Positions 10,846 through 22,030 of a stretch of 64,000 nt of DNA are shown here, piece after piece (positions within the stretch are counted from its first letter, which is position 1; every line of letters begins with the position of its first letter). Source of the DNA: Basidiobolus meristosporus CBS 931.73 (Eukaryota; Basidiobolomycota; Basidiobolomycetes; Basidiobolales; Basidiobolaceae); the NCBI GenBank assembly GCA_002104905.1, contig MCFE01000401.1:17304-81303 (forward strand), read 5' to 3'. The notes below the pieces were generated by a model that did not search any database, was not told the DNA's origin, and saw nothing but the letters and a program-made list of their open reading frames with translations. The position numbers were made by a program, and so were the translations under genes.

Positions 10846-11979
10846 AGTCAGGTAAGCCTGTACAAGCCTGGCCAAGTTTCAATATGATATGAGACTGCAC
10901 CAATAGAAAATATTTGAAGGATAGTTTAAGGAGCCAAGTGAGCCCTACTGGTGATTGAAGTGATGTCATGGATAGAGGATTGTCATGTTTCTACAAATAT
11001 CAATAAAGGGGGCTTTGAGATACTACAATTTCTTGGCAAAAATTTTTAATGTTGCAGTTTATCATGCACATGGTACAAATGGACAACTGTCATGCAGCTG
11101 TTAATGTATGACACAAAGACTGTCCCAATACCATCATGTACAAGCAGTTGCATGGCTATCACATCAGAAAATGGCAGTGTTGCATGGTGTCCAGCTATTC
11201 AGGAATCCACCACCATAGGGGGAAAATATTGCTCACACTCTGGATATATTCCAGTAGTACCCCATCTAAAAAAGTTCAGGTAGTCCAACAATTATTGTGA
11301 AGCTATAAAGTACTGCACTCAGTATCAATCAAGCACAAACATATCAGATATATTTGATGGCAAACATTACAAGCTGTAAAGAAGCAAGGGCTACTTTGAA
11401 GGTATGTATAACCATGCCTATGCATTGGTACTTGATGGACTCTCACTATACCAGTATTCTGCCAGCAAATCATCATATTGTAAATTACCATCCAACCTAG
11501 ATATTTACCTGTACCCATTCCTGGAAGAATATCTTCATGCTTTCCAGCAGGAAACTATTAAATGGCCACCATATCAAAGTGCATATCATTTTCTGCATTT
11601 GAGATACCCTAGCCATCAGCAAGATGGCCAGCTTTTCTGTATACAATGGATGGTACTACTGTCAAATGTTTGAAATTCTGAGGATTTGCCACATAACTCA
11701 CACATATTATTATTGTCCAAATACTAGCACTAAGAGCAACATCTTCCCATAAAGGGGACATACAGAAGCTAGCACACAATTGCAGCAAAATTGGCAGCCC
11801 ACAAGTCATTGGCAGGAGCATGGAATATATTGGAAATTGGAGCTACTTGACATAGAGGGTATCTGTTGGAGCAAAAGCTTTTCACTGTGAGCAATGCCTT
11901 TGCTTTCAGCAATATCCTCATACTAGTGACCAAGTTGTACATGGGGCATTTACGCTGAATGAGCCCTTCAAGACACCAG
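10846..11979 (+). pseudogene. T1: Tnp2-like transposase, first half (before gypsy G1)
   Basis: Aligns with 35720-37055. Recognisable are the Cys-rich segment with ETVLIPAC-like residues, a DGxSLYQYSxxKSxY block, the NLDxYLYPFLEEY motif typical of the Tnp2 (Transposase_21) family, and the TKLYMGHL-like segment just before the break at 11979. Frameshifts and stops throughout. The same gene resumes at 19172. Confidence 0.7.
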
Positions 11980-13059
11980 TGTAGTGGGGTCACAGTGACA
12001 CCCACAGGCAGATGTGTTTCATTCTTATGCGTTCACTTCCCTAAAAAGGATTACCCCGCCTATATTATTATCATCCCAAATTTGCAATATTTCCTATTTT
12101 TGTCTATGTGATTATTACTATGCAACCTGACAAACTATTTGTCACTATTAACCCATTGCACAAGCTATTCTTATTCCTTGCCAAGATGCCAAGATAAGAT
12201 AGTTACCTTATAAGGCAAGTACCCCAACAGTGCCCATGTCACGTGACCATCTTGGTTTCATAACCCCCATCTCACTACCATAAGAGGCAACCACATGACA
12301 CAGAGGTTTCATATTACCACTACCTGATTGGCTAGGTGCTACTATGTCTCATGGAACAATCTGCCAAGAATTTGCGCTATTTTTAGTACACAAAGACATG
12401 ATTGGTTGTCTACTACCTTCTGGAAACTTCTGGAAAGTATTTTCTAGCAAGAAATTGAGCAGCAAAAAAGTATATAAGGGAGGCTATCCCTTAAAATAAA
12501 TCATCCCTCTTCCAATATTCCGACTTATTGATTAGTGAGATCACCGCTACCTATTACCACTATTTTCTGACTCAGACCTGACGACACTCCCAGGAAACCG
12601 CGCTGACAGCCAACTGACCTTGGAGGCACTACTTGTGAGGAATACTCAGAGTAGGTATATTTTATTATATTTGTTTGTTTTCCCAAGTTTGTTCTTGTAC
12701 AGGCAAAGATACTTTTCAGTCTTTGTAACTATTGGTCAAAGCTGCATTCTTATCAAGTCCCTGTTGGTGGAGTTTACAGTTGTTTTGACTTTGGAAGCTT
12801 TAGTACATTGTCATCTCAAAGGACGTCGAAAGCCATTATAAGCTTTTGTTAAGACGCCAACTAAGTTGGGGATTGTAGTTCAATAGTTTTCCCTTGACAA
12901 GCTTGAGGCTTTATCCCCCATCACATTAGATTAGACAAAAGACCCAGTATTCCTAGCAAGCTTTTTCCAGAGGTTATCGCACCCAGTGAACACCCCACAC
13001 ACATTCACACTTGAGAAGTGTTGGCCGTATTTTGCCCTCTGGACTTATACACCACCACA
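11980..13059 (+). repeat. 5' LTR of gypsy G1
   Basis: Begins TGTAGTGGGGTCACAG and ends CACCACCACA. A TATA box (TATATAAG, 12471-12478) is followed 17 bp later by AATAAA (12495-12500), a plausible compact promoter/poly(A) arrangement. The short hydrophobic frame at 12620-12841 lies wholly inside the LTR and is not considered a gene. Confidence 0.95.
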
Positions 13060-13063
13060 TATT

Positions 13064-13080
13064 TGGCACCCAACGTGGGG
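13064..13080 (+). other. Primer-binding site of gypsy G1 (tRNA-Lys-like)
   Basis: TGGCACCCAACGTGGGG, four bases after the LTR. It complements a tRNA 3' end finishing in CCA. It differs at one base from the well-known tRNA-Lys site TGGCGCCCAACGTGGGG, so a lysine tRNA is the likely primer. Confidence 0.7.
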
Positions 13081-13199
13081 GGGTCATACAAGCTCCCTAG
13101 GACCCAACAAGATTTACCTGAAGATTTGAGCCGTTACCCATTTATTGTAACAAGACTACCGATATTATCAAGACTATAACACCGACCTACCTACCCAAA

Positions 13200-14903
13200 A
13201 TGAACTCTATGCCATTACCACTTTCACATGGAGCCCCACAGTTTGATGGAAAGAATGTGGAGAGCTTCATATTCAAATGGGAGAAGCTCTGCAAGATGTG
13301 CAGCCTATCTGAACAAGAAATGGCTGAAGACTTCCCCTACTACTGCACCAATGATATTACCACTAAGATTCTCAGACAAGGAGACATTCTGACTGACTGG
13401 ACCTTAATGAAGACCTACCTACAGACCAAGTATGGCAGACCCCAGATATACTATGGAATTGAAGACCTCAGACACTTTGGAAGAATGGGACTCTCCAAGC
13501 TACCACTTGAAGAGTTCATTCAACAATATGAAGATATGGCCAAGCCACTCCTAGAGTCCCAGGCAATAACTGAGTTTACCATGACACTTTACCTTGCACA
13601 AGGGCTTCCCCAGGAATTGGCAAGGAAAGTTGACCTACATGCAGCCAAGGATGACAAGTCTGGCATTCCTTGCTTTGCAGAGATGAAACGTGTACTCCTA
13701 GAGGCAAAGCAAACTTCTACCTTTATGAGACTCCTGACATCTAATCTGCCAGACCAGCCAACTAAGGAGCCAAAGAGTGCTGTTGCTGACAATCAGACCT
13801 ACACTACTGACAGAATTGACCAACTTGCTGAACAGCTACAAAAGCTAGCCCTCAAGATTAATGGCTCAGCCAAGGAAGCTACTGAGGGCCAAAGAGCTCT
13901 GCCTAGACACTGCATTTGGTGTGACTCTACTCAGCATGCCAGACGTGAATGCTCAGAGCTTAGCCAGCTACTTAGAGAAGGAACAGTACAGTTTGATGCT
14001 GATGGAATGCTTGCTGATAAGGAAGGAAAAAGGATTCCCACTAATTTCTGGAGAGGTGGAATGAGAGCCCTTTTCCAGAAGTCTGACTCAGCAACTAGAA
14101 AGATTACTGTTGATGCCCCTATTGAGACTCATACAGTGAGTCCAAACAGCCCTGACAACAGAAAACACAAAGTAGACACCTTTGCTACTAAGAGACACCT
14201 TCCTGAAGAACCTGTTAAACCCATCCTTAGAAGACCACGATTTGAAGAGCCTGAGGTTATTATTGACAAGAGGCCTGGAACACTGCCTACCCAAGACCCA
14301 TTACCCCACTTTCAGATGACCTCAAAGATAGCAAGCTACTCAAGCCCCCAATTGATTACTGAGAAACTACTGAAGCAGAACCTCACTTTGTCAGTTGGAG
14401 AAATCATGAGTGTATCACCGTCTGTTAGGAAGACCTTTGATGAGCAGCTTGGAACAAGAAGACAAGCTGTTGAACATATGGACACCCATATAATCCAGAC
14501 AAACCATGAAGACCACAAAAAGGATGACAATGCTACCAAATATAAGACCTTTTACTCAGTTGCAACTGCTATGGTGAAAGGGTATATTTATGATGACCCT
14601 GTTGACTGCCATATTGACAGTGGTTTGGAGATTTGTGTTATGCCGCTAGACTTCTGGAAGACGCTTAGAAGCAAGGAGCTACTGCCTGTAGATAGAGATA
14701 TTGGATGGAACATGACTGATGCAAACTCAGGATCTAGTCCACTCTATGGTGTAGTGCACAAGTTCCCTATTAAGGTACAAGGAATCAAGGTCTGGCTTCC
14801 CCTCTTTATCTGCCAGAAGGCAAACTTTGACCTTCTGTTAGGCAGACCATGGGAGACCAGTACTAAGGCTACAACCACCAACTATTCTGATGGGTCAGTG
14901 TAG
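13200..14903 (+). CDS. Gypsy G1 Gag-protease (first part of polyprotein)
   Basis: 567 codons. The N-terminal ~200 residues are a retrotransposon Gag capsid-like region. A zinc knuckle CX2CX4HX4C lies at residues 238-251 (CIWCDSTQHARREC). A long polar linker follows. The retropepsin active site is D-S-G at 473-475 within HIDSGLEICVMP, with the family's closing LLLGRPW near the C-terminus. The frame ends at TAG 14901-14903, but the same frame continues open beyond it into pol, so the natural product was probably one Gag-Pol polyprotein. The TAG could be a C-to-T mutation of CAG or a read-through stop. Confidence 0.93.
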   Translation: MNSMPLPLSHGAPQFDGKNVESFIFKWEKLCKMCSLSEQEMAEDFPYYCTNDITTKILRQGDILTDWTLMKTYLQTKYGRPQIYYGIEDLRHFGRMGLSKLPLEEFIQQYEDMAKPLLESQAITEFTMTLYLAQGLPQELARKVDLHAAKDDKSGIPCFAEMKRVLLEAKQTSTFMRLLTSNLPDQPTKEPKSAVADNQTYTTDRIDQLAEQLQKLALKINGSAKEATEGQRALPRHCIWCDSTQHARRECSELSQLLREGTVQFDADGMLADKEGKRIPTNFWRGGMRALFQKSDSATRKITVDAPIETHTVSPNSPDNRKHKVDTFATKRHLPEEPVKPILRRPRFEEPEVIIDKRPGTLPTQDPLPHFQMTSKIASYSSPQLITEKLLKQNLTLSVGEIMSVSPSVRKTFDEQLGTRRQAVEHMDTHIIQTNHEDHKKDDNATKYKTFYSVATAMVKGYIYDDPVDCHIDSGLEICVMPLDFWKTLRSKELLPVDRDIGWNMTDANSGSSPLYGVVHKFPIKVQGIKVWLPLFICQKANFDLLLGRPWETSTKATTTNYSDGSV

Positions 14904-15158
14904 TACACTATACAAGGATCCAACCCAGGACTACAGTCAACATTCTGTGGGGTAACACCCAACAATAAGAGGACACATACCGCCTGCCAGAAGACACAAC
15001 TTGTTATAGAAGAAGATGAGGAGCCTGACAATATACACCCCAACAGTTGGAGCTGCTCATTAGGTATACAGGAGCAGACAGCTATGGTCTGCACAAAATA
15101 CAAGACAGTAGAACAGAAGATTAGACCATCACTTACACCTTTAACTGATGGATCTTGA

Positions 15159-18053
15159 CCTGCTGATTACATCAGACCACCAGAAGGAACACCAGAAGAT
15201 ATACGACTTACACCTGAGAGACTTAAGCAACTTATCATTGGTGATGGAAACCTAACACCGAAGGAGATCTTACTATTTGAAGAAACCCTGAAAAGGCATG
15301 ATAAGGTTTTCTCATATAACGACAAGGAGATGGGACTCTTAAAGACATTGGTTGAAAAACCTATCAAGATTTATACAGTGCCCCACACACCCTGGTCATT
15401 TAAGCCTTACCCACTACCTAGAGGACTCCAAGCTGATGTGCATGACCTACTTAAGAAGAAGATTGAAGCTGGTATCCTAGAACCTTGCCATGGACCTTAT
15501 GCTAACAGATGGTTTGTGACCAAAAAGAAGAATGGGAAGCTCCAATTCATTCAAGACATGCAACCTGCAAATGCTGTCACCATCAGAGATGCCGCAATAC
15601 CTCCATCTATTGATGACTTTGCAGAAAGCTTTAGTGGTCACTCCATCTACTCAACATATGATCTCTACTCAGGATATGACCAGATCCCCCTAGATGAGAC
15701 ATCAAGAGATATGTTTGCACTCCAGACACCATTTGGACTGCTAAGAATGACAAGACTTAGCCAAGGGGCAACAAACTCCGTGGCTCAGTTCCAGAGATGC
15801 ATGGTAAATGTGCTCTACCAGTTTATACCTGAGAAACTTGCTGTCTTTGTTGATGACATAGGCATCAAAGGACCAAAACTCCGGGACACAACTGAAGTTA
15901 TGCCTGGAGTAAGAAAGTTTGTCTATGACCATATATCAGACAATGATGCCATATTAGGAGCCATTGAAGAAGCTGGACTCACCATCAGTGGTGAGAAAAG
16001 CAGCTTTGGTGTATCAGAGATATCCATTGTTGGGCAAAAATGCAACACCTTTGGTTGTTCACCCAGAGACTCCAAGACACAAAAAATATGCAACTGGCCT
16101 ACCCCCACAAATCTAACACAAGCTTGTGGCTTTGTGGCAGCTTGTGGGTTCTTTAGGATCTGGATCCCAAGATTTTCTGAGATAGCAGAACCAATCTACC
16201 AACTACAGAGAAAGAATGCCCCATTTAACAGGGGAGAAGAGCAAGAAGAAGCCGTGCAATTACTAAAAGAGGCCTTAGTATCTCCACCAGTTCTGAGACC
16301 TCTTGACTATCAGAGCACTGAATGCCCACCTATCTTGACAGTGGATGCAAGCCCTATAGGAGCTGGAGCACTACTTGGCCAAGATGATGAAGATGGCAAC
16401 CGCTATGCCTGCAGATATGAGCGCTGCCTCTTCTCTCCTAGAGAACAAAGATACTCACAGATTAAGAGAGAGCCACTAGGAGTTGTGAAGATGCTGAGAA
16501 AGCTGAAATCACAACTCTACATGACACATTTCATCCTGGAGACAGATGCTAAGCCACTTATAGGAATGATCAACAAGCCTGACCTACCTGATGATGCCAC
16601 AAATCGGTGGATGGCATGGCTGAAAATGTTTGACTTTGAGGTCAGACATATCCCTGGCAAGACAAATGTTGTGGCTGATGCACTCTCTAGGAAGGGACCA
16701 CAGTTGTCTGAAGATATGGACACTGACTTTGATGACATAATTGATGCAGAAATCCAACAACTACACGTGAAGAAGCCCAGCAACTCTATGTGGAACACCA
16801 TTCAAGACTATCTGAGAACCTTAGAGAAGCCACCAGGAATGAGCCCACATGATTTCAGAAAGCTCAGGAAGAAGGCCCATCATTTCTACATAAAAGATGG
16901 CCTCCTCTTCAAACAAGTAAAGCCTGGACAGACACCAAGGAGAGTTATAGTTGAGCCCCAGGAACAACTGACTATTATGTCAAGCCTTCATGAAGGAAGA
17001 CCTGGTGGTCATAGAGGCAGAGATGCCACTTACAATGTTGTTTCCAGTAGATACTACTGGGAGCATATGTATCATGATGTCCAACACTTTGTTGAATCTT
17101 GTGACATTTGCCAAAGAAGGTCAACCAAGAGATATGAGGAGCCACTCCATCCAACCTACACACCTTGTCTATGGCAGAAGGTTGGCATTGACCTGGTCCA
17201 CATGCCAACTGCTGGAACCAAGAAGTACCTTGTTGTTGCCAGAGATGATCTGAGTGGGTGGGTAGAAGCTCAAGCCCTATCCAATAACAAAAGCCACACC
17301 ATATGGAGATTTATTCTTGAAGATATAATATGCAGATTTGGCTGCATCAGCCAGTTTGTTGCTGACCAAGGAGAAATGACCTCAAATTTGATCCAGGAAC
17401 TCTGCTCACAATACAAGATTCATATTGCTTTCACCACCGCTTATCACCCACAGGCCAATGGAATGGTTGAAAGAGGCCATGGCCCGTTAGTTAACTCCCT
17501 GGTCAAGAGCTGCAACAACATGACACTACAGTGGCCTACACAACTTCATCTAGCACTCTGGGCAGATAGAATCACTACAAAGCGCAGCACAGGTCTATCT
17601 CCATTCAAATTGCTTTACGGACATGATTGCGTTCTTCCCATAGAGCTTGACTCAATATCCTGGAACATGCTAGAGTGGAGAACTACAATGAGTACAGAAG
17701 AACTACTGACTACACGCATCAAACAGCTTGATCACCATGAACTTGATATTACCCAAGCAGCTGCTAAACTCAAAGAGACAAGACTTCAGAACAAGGAACC
17801 ATTTGACAAGTCACATAGCCTTAGACCAAAACCATTACTGCTAGGAGATCCAGTACTACTCTATGATTCCACTTTAGACAAGCAGTGGAGTCACAAATTT
17901 GACAATAAGTGGTCTGGCCCATATATTATCTCTAAGGTGATTGGAAATGGAAGCTACTACCTGTCTGAACTTGATGGAACACCGCTAAGAGCACCTGTGG
18001 CAGGAAACCGACTTAAGCTATTCAAGCACCGGAATTTTGCACATCACATTTAG
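15159..18053 (+). CDS. Gypsy G1 Pol: reverse transcriptase, RNase H, integrase
   Basis: Open from just after TGA 15156-15158 to TAG 18051-18053, in the same frame as Gag; the first ATG is at 15330. Counting from that ATG: reverse transcriptase with catalytic FVDD at 173-176, RNase H with TVDASPIGAG and FILETDAKPL, an integrase zinc-binding HHCC (H554, H561, C591, C594), and a core with D621, D679 and E714. The C-terminal barrel-like segment (DPVLLYDS...KFDNKWSGPY) follows. No frameshift in 2.9 kb. The linker 14904-15158 is also open in this frame, so only two stops interrupt about 1617 codons. Confidence 0.95.
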   Translation, partial: PADYIRPPEGTPEDIRLTPERLKQLIIGDGNLTPKEILLFEETLKRHDKVFSYNDKEMGLLKTLVEKPIKIYTVPHTPWSFKPYPLPRGLQADVHDLLKKKIEAGILEPCHGPYANRWFVTKKKNGKLQFIQDMQPANAVTIRDAAIPPSIDDFAESFSGHSIYSTYDLYSGYDQIPLDETSRDMFALQTPFGLLRMTRLSQGATNSVAQFQRCMVNVLYQFIPEKLAVFVDDIGIKGPKLRDTTEVMPGVRKFVYDHISDNDAILGAIEEAGLTISGEKSSFGVSEISIVGQKCNTFGCSPRDSKTQKICNWPTPTNLTQACGFVAACGFFRIWIPRFSEIAEPIYQLQRKNAPFNRGEEQEEAVQLLKEALVSPPVLRPLDYQSTECPPILTVDASPIGAGALLGQDDEDGNRYACRYERCLFSPREQRYSQIKREPLGVVKMLRKLKSQLYMTHFILETDAKPLIGMINKPDLPDDATNRWMAWLKMFDFEVRHIPGKTNVVADALSRKGPQLSEDMDTDFDDIIDAEIQQLHVKKPSNSMWNTIQDYLRTLEKPPGMSPHDFRKLRKKAHHFYIKDGLLFKQVKPGQTPRRVIVEPQEQLTIMSSLHEGRPGGHRGRDATYNVVSSRYYWEHMYHDVQHFVESCDICQRRSTKRYEEPLHPTYTPCLWQKVGIDLVHMPTAGTKKYLVVARDDLSGWVEAQALSNNKSHTIWRFILEDIICRFGCISQFVADQGEMTSNLIQELCSQYKIHIAFTTAYHPQANGMVERGHGPLVNSLVKSCNNMTLQWPTQLHLALWADRITTKRSTGLSPFKLLYGHDCVLPIELDSISWNMLEWRTTMSTEELLTTRIKQLDHHELDITQAAAKLKETRLQNKEPFDKSHSLRPKPLLLGDPVLLYDSTLDKQWSHKFDNKWSGPYIISKVIGNGSYYLSELDGTPLRAPVAGNRLKLFKHRNFAHHI

Positions 18054-18079
18054 TTTGCTTTGACCTGAGTTCAAAGCTG

Positions 18080-18092
18080 AGAGGGGGGTGGA
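18080..18092 (+). other. Polypurine tract of gypsy G1
   Basis: GAGAGGGGGGTGGA-type run ending directly at the 3' LTR start; it would prime plus-strand synthesis. Confidence 0.8.
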
Positions 18093-19171
18093 TGTAGTGG
18101 GGTCACAGTGACACCCACAGGCAGATGTGTTTCATTCTTATGCGTTCACTTCCCTAAAAAGGATTACCCCGCCTATATTATTATCATCCCAAATTTGCAA
18201 TATTTCCTATTTTTGTCTATGTGATTATTACTATGCAACCTGACAAACTATTTGTCACTATTAACCCATTGCACAAGCTATTCTTATTCCTTGCCAAGAT
18301 GCCAAGATAAGATAGTTACCTTATAAGGCAAGTACCCCAACAGTGCCCATGTCACGTGACCATCTTGGTTTCATAACCCCCATCTCACTACCATAAGAGG
18401 CAACCACATGACACAGAGGTTTCATATTACCACTACCTGATTGGCTAGGTGCTACTATGTCTCATGGAACAATCTGCCAAGAATTTGCGCTATTTTTAGT
18501 ACACAAAGACATGATTGGTTGTCTACTACCTTCTGGAAACTTCTGGAAAGTATTTTCTAGCAAGAAATTGAGCAGCAAAAAAGTATATAAGGGAGGCTAT
18601 CCCTTAAAATAAATCATCCCTCTTCCAATATTCCGACTTATTGATTAGTGAGATCACCGCTACCTATTACCACTATTTTCTGACTCAGACCTGACGACAC
18701 TCCCAGGAAACCGCGCTGACAGCCAACTGACCTTGGAGGCACTACTTGTGAGGAATACTCAGAGTAGGTATATTTTATTATATTTGTTTGTTTTCCCAAG
18801 TTTGTTCTTGTACAGGCAAAGATACTTTTCAGTCTTTGTAACTATTGGTCAAAGCTGCATTCTTATCAAGTCCCTGTTGGTGGAGTTTACAGTTGTTTTG
18901 ACTTTGGAAGCTTTAGTACATTGTCATCTCAAAGGACGTCAAAGCCATTATAAGCTTTTGTTAAGACGCCAACTAAGTTGGGGATTGTAGTTCAATAGTT
19001 TTCCCTTGACAAGCTTGAGGCTTTATCCCCCATCACATTAGATTAGACAAAAGACCCAGTATTCCTAGCAAGCTTTTTCCAGAGGTTATCGCACCCAGTG
19101 AACACCCCACACACATTCACACTTGAGAAGTGTTGGCCGTATTTTGCCCTCTGGACTTATACACCACCACA
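18093..19171 (+). repeat. 3' LTR of gypsy G1
   Basis: 1079 bp, identical to the 5' LTR except for one missing G (GGACGTCAAAG versus GGACGTCGAAAG). TATA box at 18584-18591. Confidence 0.95.
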
Positions 19172-20150
19172 CCGGAGGAGCTTGAATGGACTGCTAAGAA
19201 ATTTAAAAGTATTGGCTCCCTGGAGTACTTCTCACAGGCTCCAATTAATATTCATACACATACACTATAATATAAATGCAAGGACTGGCTGAACTAGAGA
19301 TGTGGCTATTTAAGCGGCTTTTAGAAGCCATTTTCACCAAAAATATGTTGGAAACATTGGAAGTCATATGCTGACATTTCAGAAGCGTTTAATCAGAAGT
19401 GGATCACCAATGCAAACTTGATGCATCTACAGCCTCTATGCAGGGAGTTTGCAATGGGATTCAAGCAGCTTTACTTGAAGAATAAGTTGAGCATGTGGAT
19501 CTCTGCAGCTACTGTACTCATTCTCTGCTTTATCTTGCTTGGTATGTGGAGAATATTGGGCTTTGCTTCACATTTTGGGAGTTTGCTATGAAGCAGATAT
19601 GTGAGTACACAGGAAGACAAGTCAAGTTGCAGATACTACCATATACAAATCTCATCAAGAAGAGTACCTTCAAGTCCATCATGGATGTGTTGAATTGGCA
19701 AAAGGAGGAGAGCCAGGAAGAGTTGAGAAATTCTGAGGACAGATGTGCACATGAGCCACCTACAACTTTGGCATCAAGAAGCTAAGAAGCCCCATTGCGT
19801 GGGTCAACAATTACGTAATGCAAAGCTGAGTTGGGCACCACAAGTACTAATTTTTATTAGGACAACCTTTCCAAAGCATGCCATGTTTCTGGTGATCTAG
19901 GTCAATTGCTACACCATCTATAATGGAATATGTACAAATAAGAGCCAGAGTACACCAATAATGTGTATGTTACCAGCAAAACAAGGTGTATAGCAGCTTT
20001 GCAAGTATCAAACTAAAAGGCCATTAAGTTGAGGTGATAGAAGTTTGTTAAATGCAGCAGGTGCATGTGTAAGAGCAGTTAGGAAGCAGGAGGCCATGGT
20101 TTTTCTGACTTAAACTTTGTGTGAAATACACATTTTAGTAGTGGATGAGC
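19172..20150 (+). pseudogene. T1: Tnp2-like transposase, second half (after gypsy G1)
   Basis: Aligns with 37055-38110. It preserves YFSQAPINIHTH-like sequence, the HSLLYLAWYVENIG...FWEFAM block (in T3: HHAWCVRNIGP...FWEF), and the PYTNL motif. These are typical of the C-terminal region of fungal Tnp2-type transposases, where a GP...W/F..E signature precedes P-Y-x-N-L. Frameshifts and stops present. Confidence 0.7.
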
Positions 20151-20254
20151 AAGTATATTTGGGGTGATTCTACAGTCAAGAATATGAATGGCACAAAGGG
20201 TGGTAGGAAGAGAAAATACCATTTGGTGTATATGCATAGTAGCAATATACAGGG

Positions 20255-20942
20255 CTAGCTGTAGGCTGTCTTGCAGCCATTATAATGTCAGCAAGGTTTT
20301 GCAATGAGGCCATTGGAACACCATCAAATTTGTTGCCATATGAGGCTATTGGATGTATTGGCCAGTTAGGCTGCTCAAATATATGTAGAGTGCATTAAGA
20401 TTGTTAGTATGCCATGCAATTTTTGTCAAAAGACCACGTAAATATTGTCAAGGTTTGTACTTTATTTGGCAGCTATATTGATAATATACTGTCACAACCC
20501 CGCCATCAGAGGATGTGGAGGGTCAGTAATTCCAAGCTTCTGGTGTTATGATGGACCTGTTGCAGTATCCTGATGGCTGATCTGGACAGTGTCCACCTAA
20601 TAGACCAAGTTTGCTTTCATGAGGTGCAATGAAGCCTTTGTAATGTCAGCAGCTTGTAATTATTCACCATCTTTATAATATTTTGATGCAATTGTGACTG
20701 TGTCTTGATATCTTACTGCTAAATAGGGTGATAAACTTCATGGTGATTTGGCGGTCCTTCATTGGCAGATGAATGGCACTTTAATAGTCTTATTGCAGCC
20801 TTCATGTATCTGGGAAGACCCAACTAGCCGGTACATGCAAATGCCACATATGAAAAAAACTTGATGGCCTTTTGACAGCTTTGATGTGGATATTTGTGGT
20901 ATTGCAATGGCAGCATGGTAGTACACAGCTAGTGCTGCATGA
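20255..20942. repeat. R1: foldback (long inverted repeat) element
   Basis: The left half (20255-about 20640) is mirrored, with divergence, by the reverse complement of about 20650-20942. Termini are CTAGCTGTAGGCTG and its diverged inverse ending ACAGCTAG. The same unit occurs inverted at 50162-51066 and as a single arm at 38262-38630. No coding frame. The stretch 20943-21142 beyond it holds nothing I recognise. Confidence 0.6.
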
Positions 20943-21146
20943 TGTTACCATACCAATTTACCAGGTGGCATTTTCTTTCTCTACCTCCCCTTTTGTCATC
21001 CATGTATTCTGCTGTAGAATCACTTGAATATACTTGCTCATTCACTACTAAAATGGGTATTTCACTTATGGTTGAATCAAAAAAACTATGAACTCCTGCT
21101 TACTAGCCTCTGCGTGTGGGCATACCTACTGCAATTGGCATACTTC

Positions 21147-21513
21147 TGTTACAGGTCTTGGCATAAGAGTTGTAGAGGAATAGGGAGTTTAGCTAGTATT
21201 GTATTCACTAGAACTTGAACTGATTTTTATTGAGGTTCCAGCAGCTCCTTATATACATTTTGCCAGATCAATTGCTGACTAATTATATTTCCCAATGTAG
21301 GTTGTGGCTGATGACTCATTTGTCTGCATCACCATCACCCAATAAGCTCCTACTTAATATATCTATTCCTGTCTGATAAGGGTTTGCTGATTCATTTGCT
21401 GACTAATGCTACTGATTAGACAGATAACACTCATACACTGATAGGCTGAACATAAAACTGATTGATTTGACTAAGAATTGATCTAACATAAATATTCAAG
21501 CAGTAGATCAACA
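21147..21513 (-). repeat. 3' LTR of gypsy C
   Basis: 367 bp with short inverted ends TGTT...AACA; about 90% similar by eye to 24620-24988. The adjacent minus-strand purine tract marks this as the 3' LTR. Confidence 0.88.
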
Positions 21514-21525
21514 TGTTCTCCCCTA

Positions 21526-22030
21526 CTAAAGCTGAGAAGGTTCTCCTGAATCTCTTTTCTTATGATACTGGTATTGTGATGGTTCAGTATTGTTGGCAAG
21601 TCTTGCAAGCTTGAGTCTGTCTCTATGAGCTAAATCTTCCCAGATATTCCCTTGTTTGTCCACTAGTTGGTAAGTTGCATATGGACATTCCTTTATGATC
21701 TTGAAAGAACCTGTCCATTGTGGCTGAAACTTCTTCCCAGTATTGTTTTTCAGCAATCTAAAGTTCCAGACTGTCAATGATTTTGGTTAAAGAGTCTTAT
21801 CAAATCTGTATTTCAGCTTCTCAGCACTTTGTGATGCTTTAGCCTGTACCACTTGACGTCTTTGTTCCAGCTGCTGGTGTCTACTTTGCTGACTGAGCTC
21901 ATCTTCTAAAGTGTCTGTAAGCTTTGGTTGTGTGAGATCTCCTGGAATCCTTGGTTCACATCCATACACTAAGTAGAATGGCAATTGTTGGGTGGTATTG
22001 TGTACTCTGACTTTCTGGGGTACTGGAGTA
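21526..22030 (-). pseudogene. Gypsy C integrase C-terminal segment
   Basis: Encodes LPFYLVYGCEPRIPG, the conserved block after the integrase core, then a coiled polar helix (QQRRQVVQ-type). A frame break at about 21787 precedes KFQPQWTGSFKIIKE, the C-terminal barrel that follows integrase in Ty3/gypsy elements. The catalytic D-D-E core is missing; a deletion junction near 22030 joins it to protease-linker sequence. Confidence 0.8.

Larger units (their letters stand above)
11980..19171 (+). mobile_element. Gypsy G1, full-length Ty3/gypsy retrotransposon
   Basis: LTRs of 1080 and 1079 bp differ by one indel that I can find, indicating a recent insertion. Order: LTR, primer-binding site, Gag-protease, RT-RNase H-integrase, purine tract, LTR. 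Flanking tetranucleotides are CCAG (11976-11979) and CCGG (19172-19175), a 4-bp target duplication with one mismatch. The flanks join into a continuous T-family transposase sequence that exists uninterrupted at 37040-37070. Confidence 0.97.

Noticed and set aside
12620-12841. Hydrophobic 73-codon frame, repeated at 18733-18990
   Set aside because: It lies inside both LTRs of G1, begins at a non-ATG codon, and is present only because the LTRs are duplicated.
15741-17208. Several minus-strand frames of 60-94 codons under gypsy G1 pol
   Set aside because: Shadows of the long, motif-rich plus-strand pol frame.
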